A stretch of DNA of 64,000 nucleotides, from assembly GCF_004011805.1 (NCBI RefSeq), contig NZ_RCHJ01000005.1, forward strand, positions 1-64,000. The letters are read 5' to 3'. Positions 25,895 to 34,192 of the stretch are shown here, piece by piece (the first letter of the stretch is position 1; each line of letters starts with the position of its first letter). The stretch is from Piscinibacter defluvii. Lineage in GTDB: Bacteria > Pseudomonadota > Gammaproteobacteria > Burkholderiales > Burkholderiaceae_C. The notes under the pieces were generated by a model that saw only the letters and a list, made by a program, of their open reading frames with translations, was not told where the DNA came from and did not search any database. A program made the translations under genes and the position numbers.

Positions 25895-26809
25895 ATGAAC
25901 GGGATCTTCGACATGGCGCTGGCCACCACCGGCGGGCTGATGACGGCAGGCGGCCTGGGCTACGCGATGCTCGCCGTGGCGGTGGCCGAGCGCTTCACGA
26001 GCGCCGAGCGCGGCGCGAACGGCTTCACGCCGCGCGACGTCGGCCTGGCCTACGAGGACGTGCGTTTCCATGCCCGCGGCGACGACGTGCGCCTGGCCGG
26101 CTGGTACCTCGGCGCGCGCTGCCCGCGCGGCGCGGTGGTGCTGGTGCACGGGCGCGGCGCGAGCAAGGGCCACGAGCTGACGGTGCAGGCGATGGTCCTG
26201 GTGCGCCGCCTGCTCGACGCCGAGCTGAGCGTGCTGATGCTCGACCTGCGCGGCCACGGCGACAGCGACCCGGCGCGCCTGACCTATGGCTGCAACGAGC
26301 GGCTCGACGTGCTCGGCGCGGTCGACTGGCTGGTCGAGCGCGGCTACCGGCCCGGCACGATCGGCGTGCTCGGCGCCTCGATGGGCGGCAGCGCGGCGAT
26401 CGCCGCGGCGGCCGAGGAGCCGGCCATCGGCGCCGTGGTCAGCGACAGCGCGTTCGCCGACTTCGCCGCGGTGCTGCGCCACAACTTTCCGCGCGTGATG
26501 CGCACCCGCCTGGCGCTGGCGCTGCTGCCCGGCGCGCTGTGGTGGGTGCGGCGCTGGACCGGCGTGGCGCTGCAGGCCTTCCGCCCGGCCGAGCTGGCGC
26601 GCCGGCTGCGCCAGCGGCCGCTGCTGCTGATCCACTCGAAGGGCGACCGCTTCGTCACCGCCGAGCATGCGCAGCGCCTGGCCGACGCGGCCGGCACCGA
26701 GGCCTGGCTGAGCGACACCGAGGGCCACGTGGCCACCTTCGTGGCCCAGCCGCAGGCCTACGGAGAGCGCGTGGCCGGCTTCTTCGGCCGCCACCTGGTG
26801 CGGGCGTAG
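25895..26809 (+). CDS. Alpha/beta hydrolase, probable membrane-anchored esterase
   Basis: A 304-residue alpha/beta-hydrolase. The N-terminus is hydrophobic (TTGGLMTAGGLGYAMLAVAV) and could be a signal anchor. The core shows VVLVHGRGASKGHE as the oxyanion region, LDLRGHGDSD, the nucleophile elbow GASMGG, and late Asp and His in LLIHSKGDRF and DTEGHVATF, so the catalytic triad looks complete. The AGGAGG upstream fixes the start. The family includes esterases and peptidases; the substrate cannot be told. It follows the TPR-CHAT pair after 73 bases, so co-transcription is possible but not required. Confidence 0.8.
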   Translation: MNGIFDMALATTGGLMTAGGLGYAMLAVAVAERFTSAERGANGFTPRDVGLAYEDVRFHARGDDVRLAGWYLGARCPRGAVVLVHGRGASKGHELTVQAMVLVRRLLDAELSVLMLDLRGHGDSDPARLTYGCNERLDVLGAVDWLVERGYRPGTIGVLGASMGGSAAIAAAAEEPAIGAVVSDSAFADFAAVLRHNFPRVMRTRLALALLPGALWWVRRWTGVALQAFRPAELARRLRQRPLLLIHSKGDRFVTAEHAQRLADAAGTEAWLSDTEGHVATFVAQPQAYGERVAGFFGRHLVRA

Positions 26810-26837
26810 GCCGCGGATCGGGGGCAGAATCGGCCGC

Positions 26838-27305
26838 ATGACGACCGATTCCTCCCCGCGCTGGAAGCACGACGGCGTGCGCGTCGTGCCCGGCGACCGG
26901 CACGATCCGAACACCGCGCAGACCCCCGGCATGGACCGGCAGGCGGCGATCACCTTCGCCCGCGTCGGCGCGCGCAAGCTGTGGGCCGGCACCGTGCACA
27001 TCCACCCGAACGCCAAGACCGGCGCGCATCACCACGGGCCGCTGGAGAGCGTGATCTACGTGGTCACGGGCCGCGCGCGCATGCGCTGGGGCGAGCGGCT
27101 CGAGTTCACGGCCGAGGCCGGCCCGGGCGACTTCATCTACGTGCCGCCCTTCGTGCCGCACCAGGAGATCAACGCCAGCCCGACCGAGAAGCTCGAGTGC
27201 GTGCTGGTGCGCAGCGACGGCGAGGCGGTGGCGATCAACCTCGACATCGAGCCCGCCGAGCCGCCCGAGAACGTGCCCTGGGTCGACCCGACGCACCCCG
27301 GCTGA
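26838..27305 (+). CDS. Cupin-domain protein
   Basis: A 155-residue single-domain cupin. The first metal-binding motif is clear (HIHPNAKTGAHHHGPLESV, with His and Glu ligands), followed by YVVTGRARMRWG and the second motif in FIYVPPFVPHQEINAS. The fold binds a divalent metal and may act as a small isomerase, dioxygenase or sugar-binding protein. It is separated by 10 bases from a PLP-dependent enzyme gene, so the two probably work together, perhaps in sulfur amino acid metabolism. Substrate unknown. Confidence 0.8.
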   Translation: MTTDSSPRWKHDGVRVVPGDRHDPNTAQTPGMDRQAAITFARVGARKLWAGTVHIHPNAKTGAHHHGPLESVIYVVTGRARMRWGERLEFTAEAGPGDFIYVPPFVPHQEINASPTEKLECVLVRSDGEAVAINLDIEPAEPPENVPWVDPTHPG

Positions 27306-27315
27306 CGCACCCGCG

Positions 27316-28509
27316 ATGAGCGACCACCCGGCCTGGCATGCCGCCACGCGGCTGCTGCACGACGACGCCGCGCTGAACGAGGACGCGGCCGTGGTGCCGC
27401 CGATCCACTACAGCGCCACCTTCCGTGCGCGCGACGCGGCCGAGTTCGCCGAGATGGCAAACCGGCCGCGCCACCCGCGCTACTACACCCGCTACGGCAA
27501 CCCGGTGCACGAGCGCGTGGCGCGCGTGATGGCCGCGCTCGAGGGCACCGAGACCGCGCTGCTGACCGCCTCCGGCATGGGCGCGATCAGCACCGCCGTG
27601 CTCGCGCACGTGCAGGCCGGCGACCACGTGGTCGCGCAGACGCGCCACTACATGAGCACGGCCAAGCTGTTCGACGAGCTGCTGCCGCGCTTCGGCGTGC
27701 AGGCCACCCTGGTCGAACAGAGCGACGCGGCGGCGCTCGAGGCCGCGCTGCGCCCGAACACCCGGCTCGTGATGCTCGAGACGCCGGCCAACCCGACCCT
27801 GGTGCTGACCGACCTGCGTACCGTGGCGGCGCTGGCGCGGCCGCGCGGCATCCTGACCATCGCCGACAACACCTTCGCCGGGCCGCTCAACCAGCGCCCG
27901 CACGAGCTCGGCATCGACATCGTCGTGCACAGCGCGACCAAGCAGCTCGGCGGCCACCACGACCTGACGGCCGGCGTGATCTGCTGCAGCGAAGCCCAGG
28001 CCGAGCGGCTGTGGCGCACGCACATCACGCTCGGCGCGGTGCTCTCGCCGATGGACGCCTGGCTGCTGCTGCGCGGGCTGCGCACGCTGGACGTGCGGCT
28101 CGAGCGCATCAACGCCAGCGCGCTGGCGCTGGCGCAGTGGCTGGAGCGCCAGCCGGCCGTCGAGCGGGTGTACTACCCGCTGCTCGAAAGCCACCCGCAG
28201 CACGCGCTGGCGCGCGCGCAGATGCGCGGCGGCGGGCCGGTGATCGCGTTCGCGCTGCGCGGTGGCTTCGAGGCCACCGGCCGTTTCGTCGCCGCGCTCG
28301 AGCTGGCCACGCATGCGGTCAGCCTGGGCGGCGTCGAATCGCTGGTGGTGCACACCGCGGCGATGTGGGCCGGCACGATGAACGAGGCGCAGCTCGCCGC
28401 GGCCGGCATCCCGCCCAACTTCGTGCGCTTCTCGGTCGGCCTCGAGCACCCCGAGGACCTGAAGCGTGACCTGGCCCAGGCGCTGGCCCGGGCCTTCCCG
28501 GAGCATTGA
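27316..28509 (+). CDS. Cys/Met-metabolism PLP-dependent enzyme (cystathionine beta-lyase/gamma-synthase family)
   Basis: A 397-residue enzyme of the trans-sulfuration fold-type I family, at normal length. The PLP lysine is K209 in HSATKQLGGHHDLTAG. Other family marks are HYSATFRARD, RYGNPVHERVARVMAALEG, TASGMGAIST and the C-terminal SLGGVESLVVH. It probably performs a C-S lyase, gamma-lyase or synthase reaction in cysteine/methionine metabolism. The exact reaction cannot be read from motifs alone. It follows the cupin gene by 10 bases and precedes a dispersed repeat and an SDR gene. Confidence 0.85.
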   Translation: MSDHPAWHAATRLLHDDAALNEDAAVVPPIHYSATFRARDAAEFAEMANRPRHPRYYTRYGNPVHERVARVMAALEGTETALLTASGMGAISTAVLAHVQAGDHVVAQTRHYMSTAKLFDELLPRFGVQATLVEQSDAAALEAALRPNTRLVMLETPANPTLVLTDLRTVAALARPRGILTIADNTFAGPLNQRPHELGIDIVVHSATKQLGGHHDLTAGVICCSEAQAERLWRTHITLGAVLSPMDAWLLLRGLRTLDVRLERINASALALAQWLERQPAVERVYYPLLESHPQHALARAQMRGGGPVIAFALRGGFEATGRFVAALELATHAVSLGGVESLVVHTAAMWAGTMNEAQLAAAGIPPNFVRFSVGLEHPEDLKRDLAQALARAFPEH

Positions 28510-28525
28510 GATGAAACTACCCCAA

Positions 28526-28583
28526 GCTCACTTCGTTCGCTGCCCCCGGGGGGCGCGTCAGTACCTTCGGGCGGCCGGGCGGT
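28526..28583 (+). repeat. Dispersed intergenic repeat, copy 1
   Basis: A 58-bp element beginning GCTCACTTCGTTCGCTGCC and ending GGCCGGGCGGT, with a C-run/G-run hairpin in the middle. A second copy lies at 59945-60005. Both sit between same-strand genes, both are preceded by an ATG that opens a short frame through the repeat, and both end just before the next start codon. Confidence 0.75.
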
Positions 28584-28589
28584 ACTGAC

Positions 28590-29270
28590 ATGAACCCTGT
28601 CGTGATGATCACCGGCGCCGCCGGCGCCCTGGGCCGCGCGGTGGCGCAGCGCTTCGCTGCCGACGGCGCGCAACTCGTGCTGCTCGACCGCGACGAGCAG
28701 GTGCTCGCCGGCCTGTTCCCGGGCGCGGCGCTGGTGCTGGCACCCGACATCACCGACGAGGCCAGCGTCGGCGCGGCGGTCGCGCGCGCGCTCGAACGAC
28801 TCGGCCGCATCGACGTGCTGGTGCACGTGGCCGGCGGCTTCGAGATGGGCGAGACGGTGGCCACGCTGTCGCGCGCCTCGTGGCAGCGCATGATGGACCT
28901 GAACGCCTGGTCCTTCGTCGCGCTCGCGCATGCGGTGGTGCCGGCCATGCAGCGCCAGCGCGGCGGCGTCGTCGTGGCCGTCTCGGCCGCGGCGGCCGGG
29001 GCCGGGCAGGGGCTCAAGGGCGCCTACATCGCCTCCAAGAGCGCGCTGCAGCGCCTGGTGGAGACGCTGGCGCAGGAGGTGGCGGCCGACGGCCTCCGCG
29101 TGCTCAGCGTCGCGCCGACCACGCTCGACACTCCGGCCAACCGCGCCGCGATGCCCGACGCCGACCGCAGCGCCTGGGTGAGCACCGAGCAGGCGGCCGA
29201 GACGATCGCCTTCGCCGCCTCGCCGGCCGGCGGCGCGCTGGGCGGGCCGCATCTGCGCCTGGGGCGCTGA
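28590..29270 (+). CDS. Short-chain dehydrogenase/reductase
   Basis: A 226-residue SDR. The cofactor motif is GAAGALG near residue 8, and the active site tetrad region shows Ser in VVAVSAAAAGAG and the YxxxK motif in GAYIASKSAL. The acidic residue after strand 2 (LVLLDRDEQ) suggests NAD rather than NADP. It is shorter than the usual 245-255 residues, ending GGPHLRLGR. The start follows directly on a dispersed repeat, which suggests the repeat inserted between it and the PLP enzyme gene without breaking co-transcription. Substrate unknown. Confidence 0.8.
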   Translation: MNPVVMITGAAGALGRAVAQRFAADGAQLVLLDRDEQVLAGLFPGAALVLAPDITDEASVGAAVARALERLGRIDVLVHVAGGFEMGETVATLSRASWQRMMDLNAWSFVALAHAVVPAMQRQRGGVVVAVSAAAAGAGQGLKGAYIASKSALQRLVETLAQEVAADGLRVLSVAPTTLDTPANRAAMPDADRSAWVSTEQAAETIAFAASPAGGALGGPHLRLGR

Positions 29271-29346
29271 GCCCGGCGGCCGGGGTTGCGTCCGCGCGCC
29301 CGGCGGCGACGTATCTGTCTGCAGCAACCCGAGGAGTCGGATCCCC

Positions 29347-30219
29347 ATGAAGCTGCTGCTGAAGTTCAACCTGGTGTTCCTGGTGGTGTTCGCCGCCGGC
29401 CTGGTGCTGGCCGCCACCATCGCGCGCTCGCTGCTGCGCGAGGACGCGCAGCACGAGGTGATCGAGCGTGCCCGGCTGCTGATGGAAAGTGCGGTGGTCG
29501 CCAGCAGCTACACCGCCAGCCAGGTGGCGCCACTGCTGCACGAGCAGATGCGCAGCAGCTTCCTGCCGCAGTCGGTGCCGCAGTACGCCGCCACCGAGAC
29601 CCTGGCCGCGCTGCGCGGCCAGTACCCGGACTACTTCTACAAGGCCGCGGTGCTGAACCCGACCAACCCGCGCGACCGCGCCGCCGACTGGGAGGCCGAC
29701 GTGATCGCGCAGTTCTCCAAGAACCCGAAGCAGCCCGAGCTGATCGGCGTGCGCGACACGCCCACCGGCCCCTCGCTCTACATCGCCCGCGCGATCGTCC
29801 TGAAGAACCCGGCCTGCCTGGCCTGCCACAGCACGCCGGCGGCCGCGCCGGCCACGCTGGTGGCGCGCTACGGCCCGAACAACGGCTTCGGCTGGACGCT
29901 CGACGAGCCGCTGGGCGCGCACATCGTCTCGGTGCCGATGACGGTGCCGCTGCAACGTGCCGACCGTGCGCTCGGTGTCGTGGTCGGCCTGCTGGCGGCG
30001 GTGTTCGTGCTGATCGGCGGGGCGCTGAACCTGATGCTGTGGCGCCTGGTGCTGCGGCCGGTGAGCCGGCTGTCGGCGATCGCCGACCGGGTCAGCCTGG
30101 GCGAGCTCGACGCGCCCGAGTTCGGCGTGCGCTCGCGCGACGAGATCGGCGTGCTGGCCGAATCGATCACCCGCATGCGCACGAGCCTCGTGCATGCGAT
30201 GAAGCTGCTCGGGGCATGA
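29347..30219 (+). CDS. DUF3365 (Tll0287-like) c-heme sensor with HAMP
   Basis: A 290-residue membrane protein. The first span (FNLVFLVVFAAGLVLAATIA) is followed by a periplasmic Tll0287-like domain of about 170 residues with one c-type heme motif, C157-L-A-C160-H161. A second span (about 208-232, LGVVVGLLAAVFVLIGGAL) leads to a HAMP domain (RPVSRLSAIADRVSLGELD) and the chain ends there. No kinase, cyclase or methyl-accepting part is fused. The next gene, a soluble Ser/Thr kinase, starts one base after the stop, so the HAMP may signal to it in trans. It probably senses redox state or a small ligand such as NO or CO (inference). Confidence 0.85.
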   Translation: MKLLLKFNLVFLVVFAAGLVLAATIARSLLREDAQHEVIERARLLMESAVVASSYTASQVAPLLHEQMRSSFLPQSVPQYAATETLAALRGQYPDYFYKAAVLNPTNPRDRAADWEADVIAQFSKNPKQPELIGVRDTPTGPSLYIARAIVLKNPACLACHSTPAAAPATLVARYGPNNGFGWTLDEPLGAHIVSVPMTVPLQRADRALGVVVGLLAAVFVLIGGALNLMLWRLVLRPVSRLSAIADRVSLGELDAPEFGVRSRDEIGVLAESITRMRTSLVHAMKLLGA

Positions 30220-30220
30220 G

Positions 30221-31525
30221 ATGAGCACGCTGCCCGAGCGCATCGGCAAGTACCCCGTCACCGGCGTGCTCGGCGAGGGCGCGATGGGCGTGGTCTACCG
30301 CGCCGTCGACCCGGTGATCGAGCGCGTGGTGGCGATCAAGACCGTCAAGCGCGCGCTGCTGGACGCCGACGACGCGGGTGCGTCGTTCGCGGCGCGCTTC
30401 CGCCACGAGGCGCGTTCGGCCGGGCGGCTGGCGCACCCCGGCATCGTCGCCGTGTACGAGTACGGCGAGGAGGGCGACGCGGCCTGGCTGGTGATGGAGT
30501 ATGTCGAGGGCCGCACGCTGGCGCAGCGGCTCGGGGCCGGTCCGGCGCCCGAGCTGCCCGAGATCCTGGCCCTGATGGAGCAGTTGCTCGACGCGCTCGG
30601 CCATGCGCATGCCCAGGGCGTGTGGCACCGCGACATCAAGCCGGCCAACCTGATCCTGACGCGCGAGGGCCGGCTCAAGATCGCCGACTTCGGCATCGCC
30701 CGCCTGGCCGAGGTGGCGCTGACGCAGACCTGCGCCAGCATCGGCACACCGGGCTACATGGCGCCCGAGCAGTACACCGGCCTGGGGCTGGACCACCGCG
30801 CCGACCTGTTCGCCGCCGGCGCGCTGCTGTACCGGCTGCTGACCGGCCGGCCGGCCTTCGTCGGAGCGCCCGACGCGGTGATGTACCAGGTGCTGCACGA
30901 GAACCCGCTGCCGCCGAGCCGGCACGGCGCCGCGCCGGCCTTCGACGCCGTGCTCGCCCGCGCGCTGGCGCGCGACCCGGCGGCACGTTTCCCCGACGCC
31001 GCGGCGCTGCGCGATGCGCTGCGCGAGGCCGCCGGCCGGCTCGACGACCTGCCCACGCGCGTGCTCGGCGTGCCGCCGGCCGGCTGCAGCCTCGGCGACC
31101 AGGAACGCACGGCCCTCGAGCAGGCGCTGGCCAGCGCGATCGGGCCGGTCGCGAAGGTGCTGCTGCGCCAGGCCGCGCAGACCGCCACCGACCGCGCCAC
31201 GCTGATCCACGGGCTGGCCGGGCAGATCGGCGAGCCGACGCGGCGCGCGGCCTTCCTCGCCCGCGTGGGTGCGGCGCCGGTGGCCGGCCCGGCCACCTCG
31301 GCGGCTCCGGCGGCCACGGCCGCCCCGGGCGGGGCGCTCGACGCCGCCACGCTGGACCACGCGACGCGGGTGCTCACCACCCAGATCGGGCCGATCGCCA
31401 AGGTCCTGGTGCGCCAGGCCGCCTCGCGGGCCCGCAGCACCGAGCAGTTCTACGCCCTGCTGGCGCAGGGCACCGGCGCCGGCCCGGGCACGGCGTTGCT
31501 GCAGCAACTGCGCCGGCCGGGTTGA
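30221..31525 (+). CDS. Hanks-type Ser/Thr protein kinase with C-terminal tandem module
   Basis: A 434-residue kinase. The Gly-rich loop (LGEGAMGVVY), VAIKTVKR lysine, catalytic loop H136-R-D138-I-K140-PAN, D156-F-G158 and GTPGYMAPEQ are intact, so it should be active. No membrane span is seen. After the kinase domain (about 5-270), residues 285-434 hold two copies of a 45-50 residue helical unit, centred on IGPVAKVLLRQAA and IGPIAKVLVRQAA and joined by a Pro/Ala linker. The unit resembles C-terminal modules seen on other proteobacterial kinases, but I cannot name its function. It is one base from the heme/HAMP sensor gene, suggesting a two-gene receptor kinase. Confidence 0.9.
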   Translation: MSTLPERIGKYPVTGVLGEGAMGVVYRAVDPVIERVVAIKTVKRALLDADDAGASFAARFRHEARSAGRLAHPGIVAVYEYGEEGDAAWLVMEYVEGRTLAQRLGAGPAPELPEILALMEQLLDALGHAHAQGVWHRDIKPANLILTREGRLKIADFGIARLAEVALTQTCASIGTPGYMAPEQYTGLGLDHRADLFAAGALLYRLLTGRPAFVGAPDAVMYQVLHENPLPPSRHGAAPAFDAVLARALARDPAARFPDAAALRDALREAAGRLDDLPTRVLGVPPAGCSLGDQERTALEQALASAIGPVAKVLLRQAAQTATDRATLIHGLAGQIGEPTRRAAFLARVGAAPVAGPATSAAPAATAAPGGALDAATLDHATRVLTTQIGPIAKVLVRQAASRARSTEQFYALLAQGTGAGPGTALLQQLRRPG

Positions 31526-31541
31526 TCCCATCACGTGTGTT

Positions 31542-31566
31542 GGGGGGGCGGGCTAGGGGGGCCGGG
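31542..31566 (+). other. Potential G-quadruplex
   Basis: Four G-runs (7, 3, 6 and 3 G) separated by C, CTA and CC lie on the plus strand, 64 bases before the secreted hydrolase gene. The short loops fit a stable G-quadruplex in DNA or in the 5' leader RNA. Confidence 0.5.
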
Positions 31567-31629
31567 CGATGGTCCCGCCGTGGTGTGCTGCCTAGAGTGC
31601 AGGAACCCCATCGACACGAGGATCGCCCG

Positions 31630-33606
31630 ATGACTTCTCCCTTCCTGGCCCGGCTGCGCTGCTGGGCACTGGCCGCGGCCGGCGCCGCGTGTTCGCTCGC
31701 CTTCGCCGCGCAGCCGCTGACCGACCCGCTCGAGGACACCTCCGGGCCGCTGCTCGGCGCCCCCGGCGCCAGCCTGCCCGATGCCGCCGGCACCCTCGCG
31801 CTGGACACCGGCGCCTCGACCACCGACCTGTCGACCAACGTGCCGACCGCGTGGTGGTTCTACACCGGCATCAACGCCACCCAGGTGGGCAACTACCTGA
31901 ACGCCAACAACGCGCGGCTCACGGACATCGAGGTGCAGTCGGTCAGCGCCGGCGTGCCGACCTTCACCGTGCGCATGGTGCGCAACAGCGGCGCCTATGC
32001 GGTGCCCGGCTGGTGGTGGTACTACGGCCTGACGGCGGCTCAGGTGTCCACCTACCTGAACCAGAACACCGCCCGCCTCATCGACCTCGAGCCCTACGAC
32101 ATCGGCGGCGGCGTGATCCGCTACGCCGTCGTGATGGTGTCCAACACCGGCGCGGCGGCGCGCACCTGGTGGTGGTACTACGGCCAGACCTCGGCGCAGA
32201 TCGCCAACCTGCTGCCCGGGCGCCGGCTGATCGACCTCGACAGCTACGGCACCGGGGCCAGCAAGCGCTACACCGCGGTGATGATCGCCAACACCGGCAC
32301 CGACAACGAGGCCTGGGAGTGGTGGCTGAACCAGACGCCGGCCTCGATCTCGGCCAGGGTCAGCGCCTTCAACGGCCGCGTGATCAAGCTCGACCGCCAG
32401 GCCGACGGCACGTACAACTTCATCCAGGTGCGCAACACCGGCAGCGAGGCCACCGCGTGGTGGTACTGGTTCGGCTTCACCTCGCCGACGGCGCTGCTGA
32501 ACTACGCCAACCAGCTCGGCGTGCGGCCGGTGGACATCGTCACCTACCTGAACTCGCTCGGCCAGCGCCGCTGGGACGCGGCCTTCATCGACAACACCAA
32601 CGCCAGCACGCGGCGCATGCGTAACCTGTTCGGGCAGACCTTCCTGGATGCCAACGGCAACCCGACCCGCGGCATCTTCGAGGCCTACCTGAAGCAGGTG
32701 GGCGGCGCGGTCAAGGTCGACCTGAACTCGCGCCGGCGCGCCGAGACGGCCAGCTCGCTGAAGTCGCTGCACCTGCTGCACTCGATGCGGCGCGTGCAGG
32801 CCGGCACCGACACCCTGGCCTCGGCCTTCAACTACTACGAGTACGACCCGGTGCGCGGCAAGGACGCCTGCCCGGACCCGTCGCTCGAGACGCGCGCCAA
32901 CCTGCGCACGAACTACAACTTCGAGACCGGGCTGGACGAGATGATGAGCATCTCCGACAACCGCACGACGCGCGGCGCGGTGATCCGCTACGGCGGCTTC
33001 GCACCGTTCAACAGCACCGCCACCTGGGCCGGCCTGACCGGCACCACGCTGCGCCACAACATCGGCTGCGCCTACCGCAACCTCTCCAACGACAAGTTCG
33101 AGCCGGCGACCCTGCGCAACGACACCACCGCCGCCGACCTGGCGCGCATCTACGAAGGCGTGTGGAACTCGACGCTGCTGACCGCGCAGAACGCCGCGCG
33201 TACCGAGTTCCTCGAGTCGGCCAACCCGCGCACCGGTGCCAGCGCCGGCCTGCAGGCGATCATCAACCAGGAGGCCGCCGCGCTCGGCAAGAGCGCGATC
33301 GCGGCGCAGTTCGGCGGCCTGGTGCGCACCTGGGGCAAGGGCGGCAGCTACGGCACCTGCCTGCCCAACTCGACCGGCGCCTGCGGGCAGAGGGTGATCA
33401 TCCGCTCCGGCACCGGGCTGATCCGCCTGCCGGTGAAAGTGAGTGGCGCCACCGCCTACCGCACCTACTCGTTCGGCCGGCTGATCTCGGACGTGCCGGT
33501 GACCGACTGGAACGCGCCCATCGTGACCACCTACGACAATGCGTTCGGCAACCTGTCCAACGAGCTGTTCCGCGACGAGATCCGTGCGGCGCTGCAGACC
33601 TGGTGA
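31630..33606 (+). CDS. Secreted Trp-repeat protein with class A beta-lactamase-like domain
   Basis: A 658-residue protein with signal peptide MTSPFLARLRCWALAAAG ending near LAFA. Five repeats of about 50 residues follow. Their Trp clusters begin at residues 75, 128, 180, 229 and 277 (for example WWWYYGLTAAQVSTYLNQN, then RLIDLEPYD and a V.NTG strand). They resemble the bacterial tandem repeat domain found with polyglycine hydrolase-like proteins. The C-terminal 300 residues have the motifs of a serine beta-lactamase fold in order and spacing: S375-S-L-K378, S442-D-N444 and K570-G-G572. It is likely a secreted serine hydrolase acting on a peptide or peptidoglycan, with the repeats binding the target. 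A single-pass Pro-rich protein gene follows after 7 bases. Confidence 0.8.
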   Translation: MTSPFLARLRCWALAAAGAACSLAFAAQPLTDPLEDTSGPLLGAPGASLPDAAGTLALDTGASTTDLSTNVPTAWWFYTGINATQVGNYLNANNARLTDIEVQSVSAGVPTFTVRMVRNSGAYAVPGWWWYYGLTAAQVSTYLNQNTARLIDLEPYDIGGGVIRYAVVMVSNTGAAARTWWWYYGQTSAQIANLLPGRRLIDLDSYGTGASKRYTAVMIANTGTDNEAWEWWLNQTPASISARVSAFNGRVIKLDRQADGTYNFIQVRNTGSEATAWWYWFGFTSPTALLNYANQLGVRPVDIVTYLNSLGQRRWDAAFIDNTNASTRRMRNLFGQTFLDANGNPTRGIFEAYLKQVGGAVKVDLNSRRRAETASSLKSLHLLHSMRRVQAGTDTLASAFNYYEYDPVRGKDACPDPSLETRANLRTNYNFETGLDEMMSISDNRTTRGAVIRYGGFAPFNSTATWAGLTGTTLRHNIGCAYRNLSNDKFEPATLRNDTTAADLARIYEGVWNSTLLTAQNAARTEFLESANPRTGASAGLQAIINQEAAALGKSAIAAQFGGLVRTWGKGGSYGTCLPNSTGACGQRVIIRSGTGLIRLPVKVSGATAYRTYSFGRLISDVPVTDWNAPIVTTYDNAFGNLSNELFRDEIRAALQTW

Positions 33607-33613
33607 GGCGACG

Positions 33614-34192
33614 GTGAGCACACGACTCTCGGTGCACGACCACCTGCGCGAGGCGCAGGCCGAGGCGGTGCGCTTTCACGGCAGTGCGCCGGTGCGGGCG
33701 TGGCGGCCGGCGCGCGACCGTCGCGCCGGGCTCGCCGCCGGTGCGCTGGGGCTCGCCATCGCGGCGACCCTGGCGCTGCTGGCCTGGCGCGGTGCCGACG
33801 AAGTGCCGGCCACGACCGTGGCGGTGCTGGATGCGCCGCGGGTCGAGCGCCCGTCGGCGCCCCAGGGGCTGCCGCTGGCCGATCCGCAGGATGCGGCCGC
33901 AGCCGCCGCCCTGGTGCTGCAGCCAGCCGCCACGGCGGTGGCCGACCCGGCCGCGCCAGCCGAACCGGCGGCCGAGCCGTTGCCGCCGTACGTGCCGCCG
34001 GCTGACCCGGAGGCCTGGGCGCTGCACCCACCGCTGGCGCCGGAGCCGGCGGTGCTGCCGGCGCCGCGGCCGCTGTTCAACACGCCGGAGCTGCCGGACG
34101 AGACGGCTGCCCCGGCGGCCGTCGAGCTCGCACCCGACGACGACAGCGGTGGCGGCAACGTCGAGCCCGAGCCGGTCGCTCAGCCCGGGTAG
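33614..34192 (+). CDS. Single-pass Pro/Ala-rich membrane protein, unknown
   Basis: A 192-residue protein starting with GTG at 33614 (VSTRLSVHDHLREAQ), seven bases after the hydrolase gene. One span lies near 44-60 (AGLAAGALGLAIAATLALLA). The rest is rich in Pro, Ala, Glu and Val, with no recognised domain; the short N-terminus would be cytoplasmic and the Pro-rich tail periplasmic. It is reminiscent of spacers that reach across the periplasm. Spacing suggests co-expression with the secreted hydrolase. Its 3' end overlaps the converging reductase gene by 13 bases. Confidence 0.6.
   Translation: MSTRLSVHDHLREAQAEAVRFHGSAPVRAWRPARDRRAGLAAGALGLAIAATLALLAWRGADEVPATTVAVLDAPRVERPSAPQGLPLADPQDAAAAAALVLQPAATAVADPAAPAEPAAEPLPPYVPPADPEAWALHPPLAPEPAVLPAPRPLFNTPELPDETAAPAAVELAPDDDSGGGNVEPEPVAQPG

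Noticed and set aside
28511-28588. 25-codon frame through the dispersed repeat before the SDR gene
   Set aside because: The second repeat copy is read in another frame with a different peptide, so no conserved protein is encoded.
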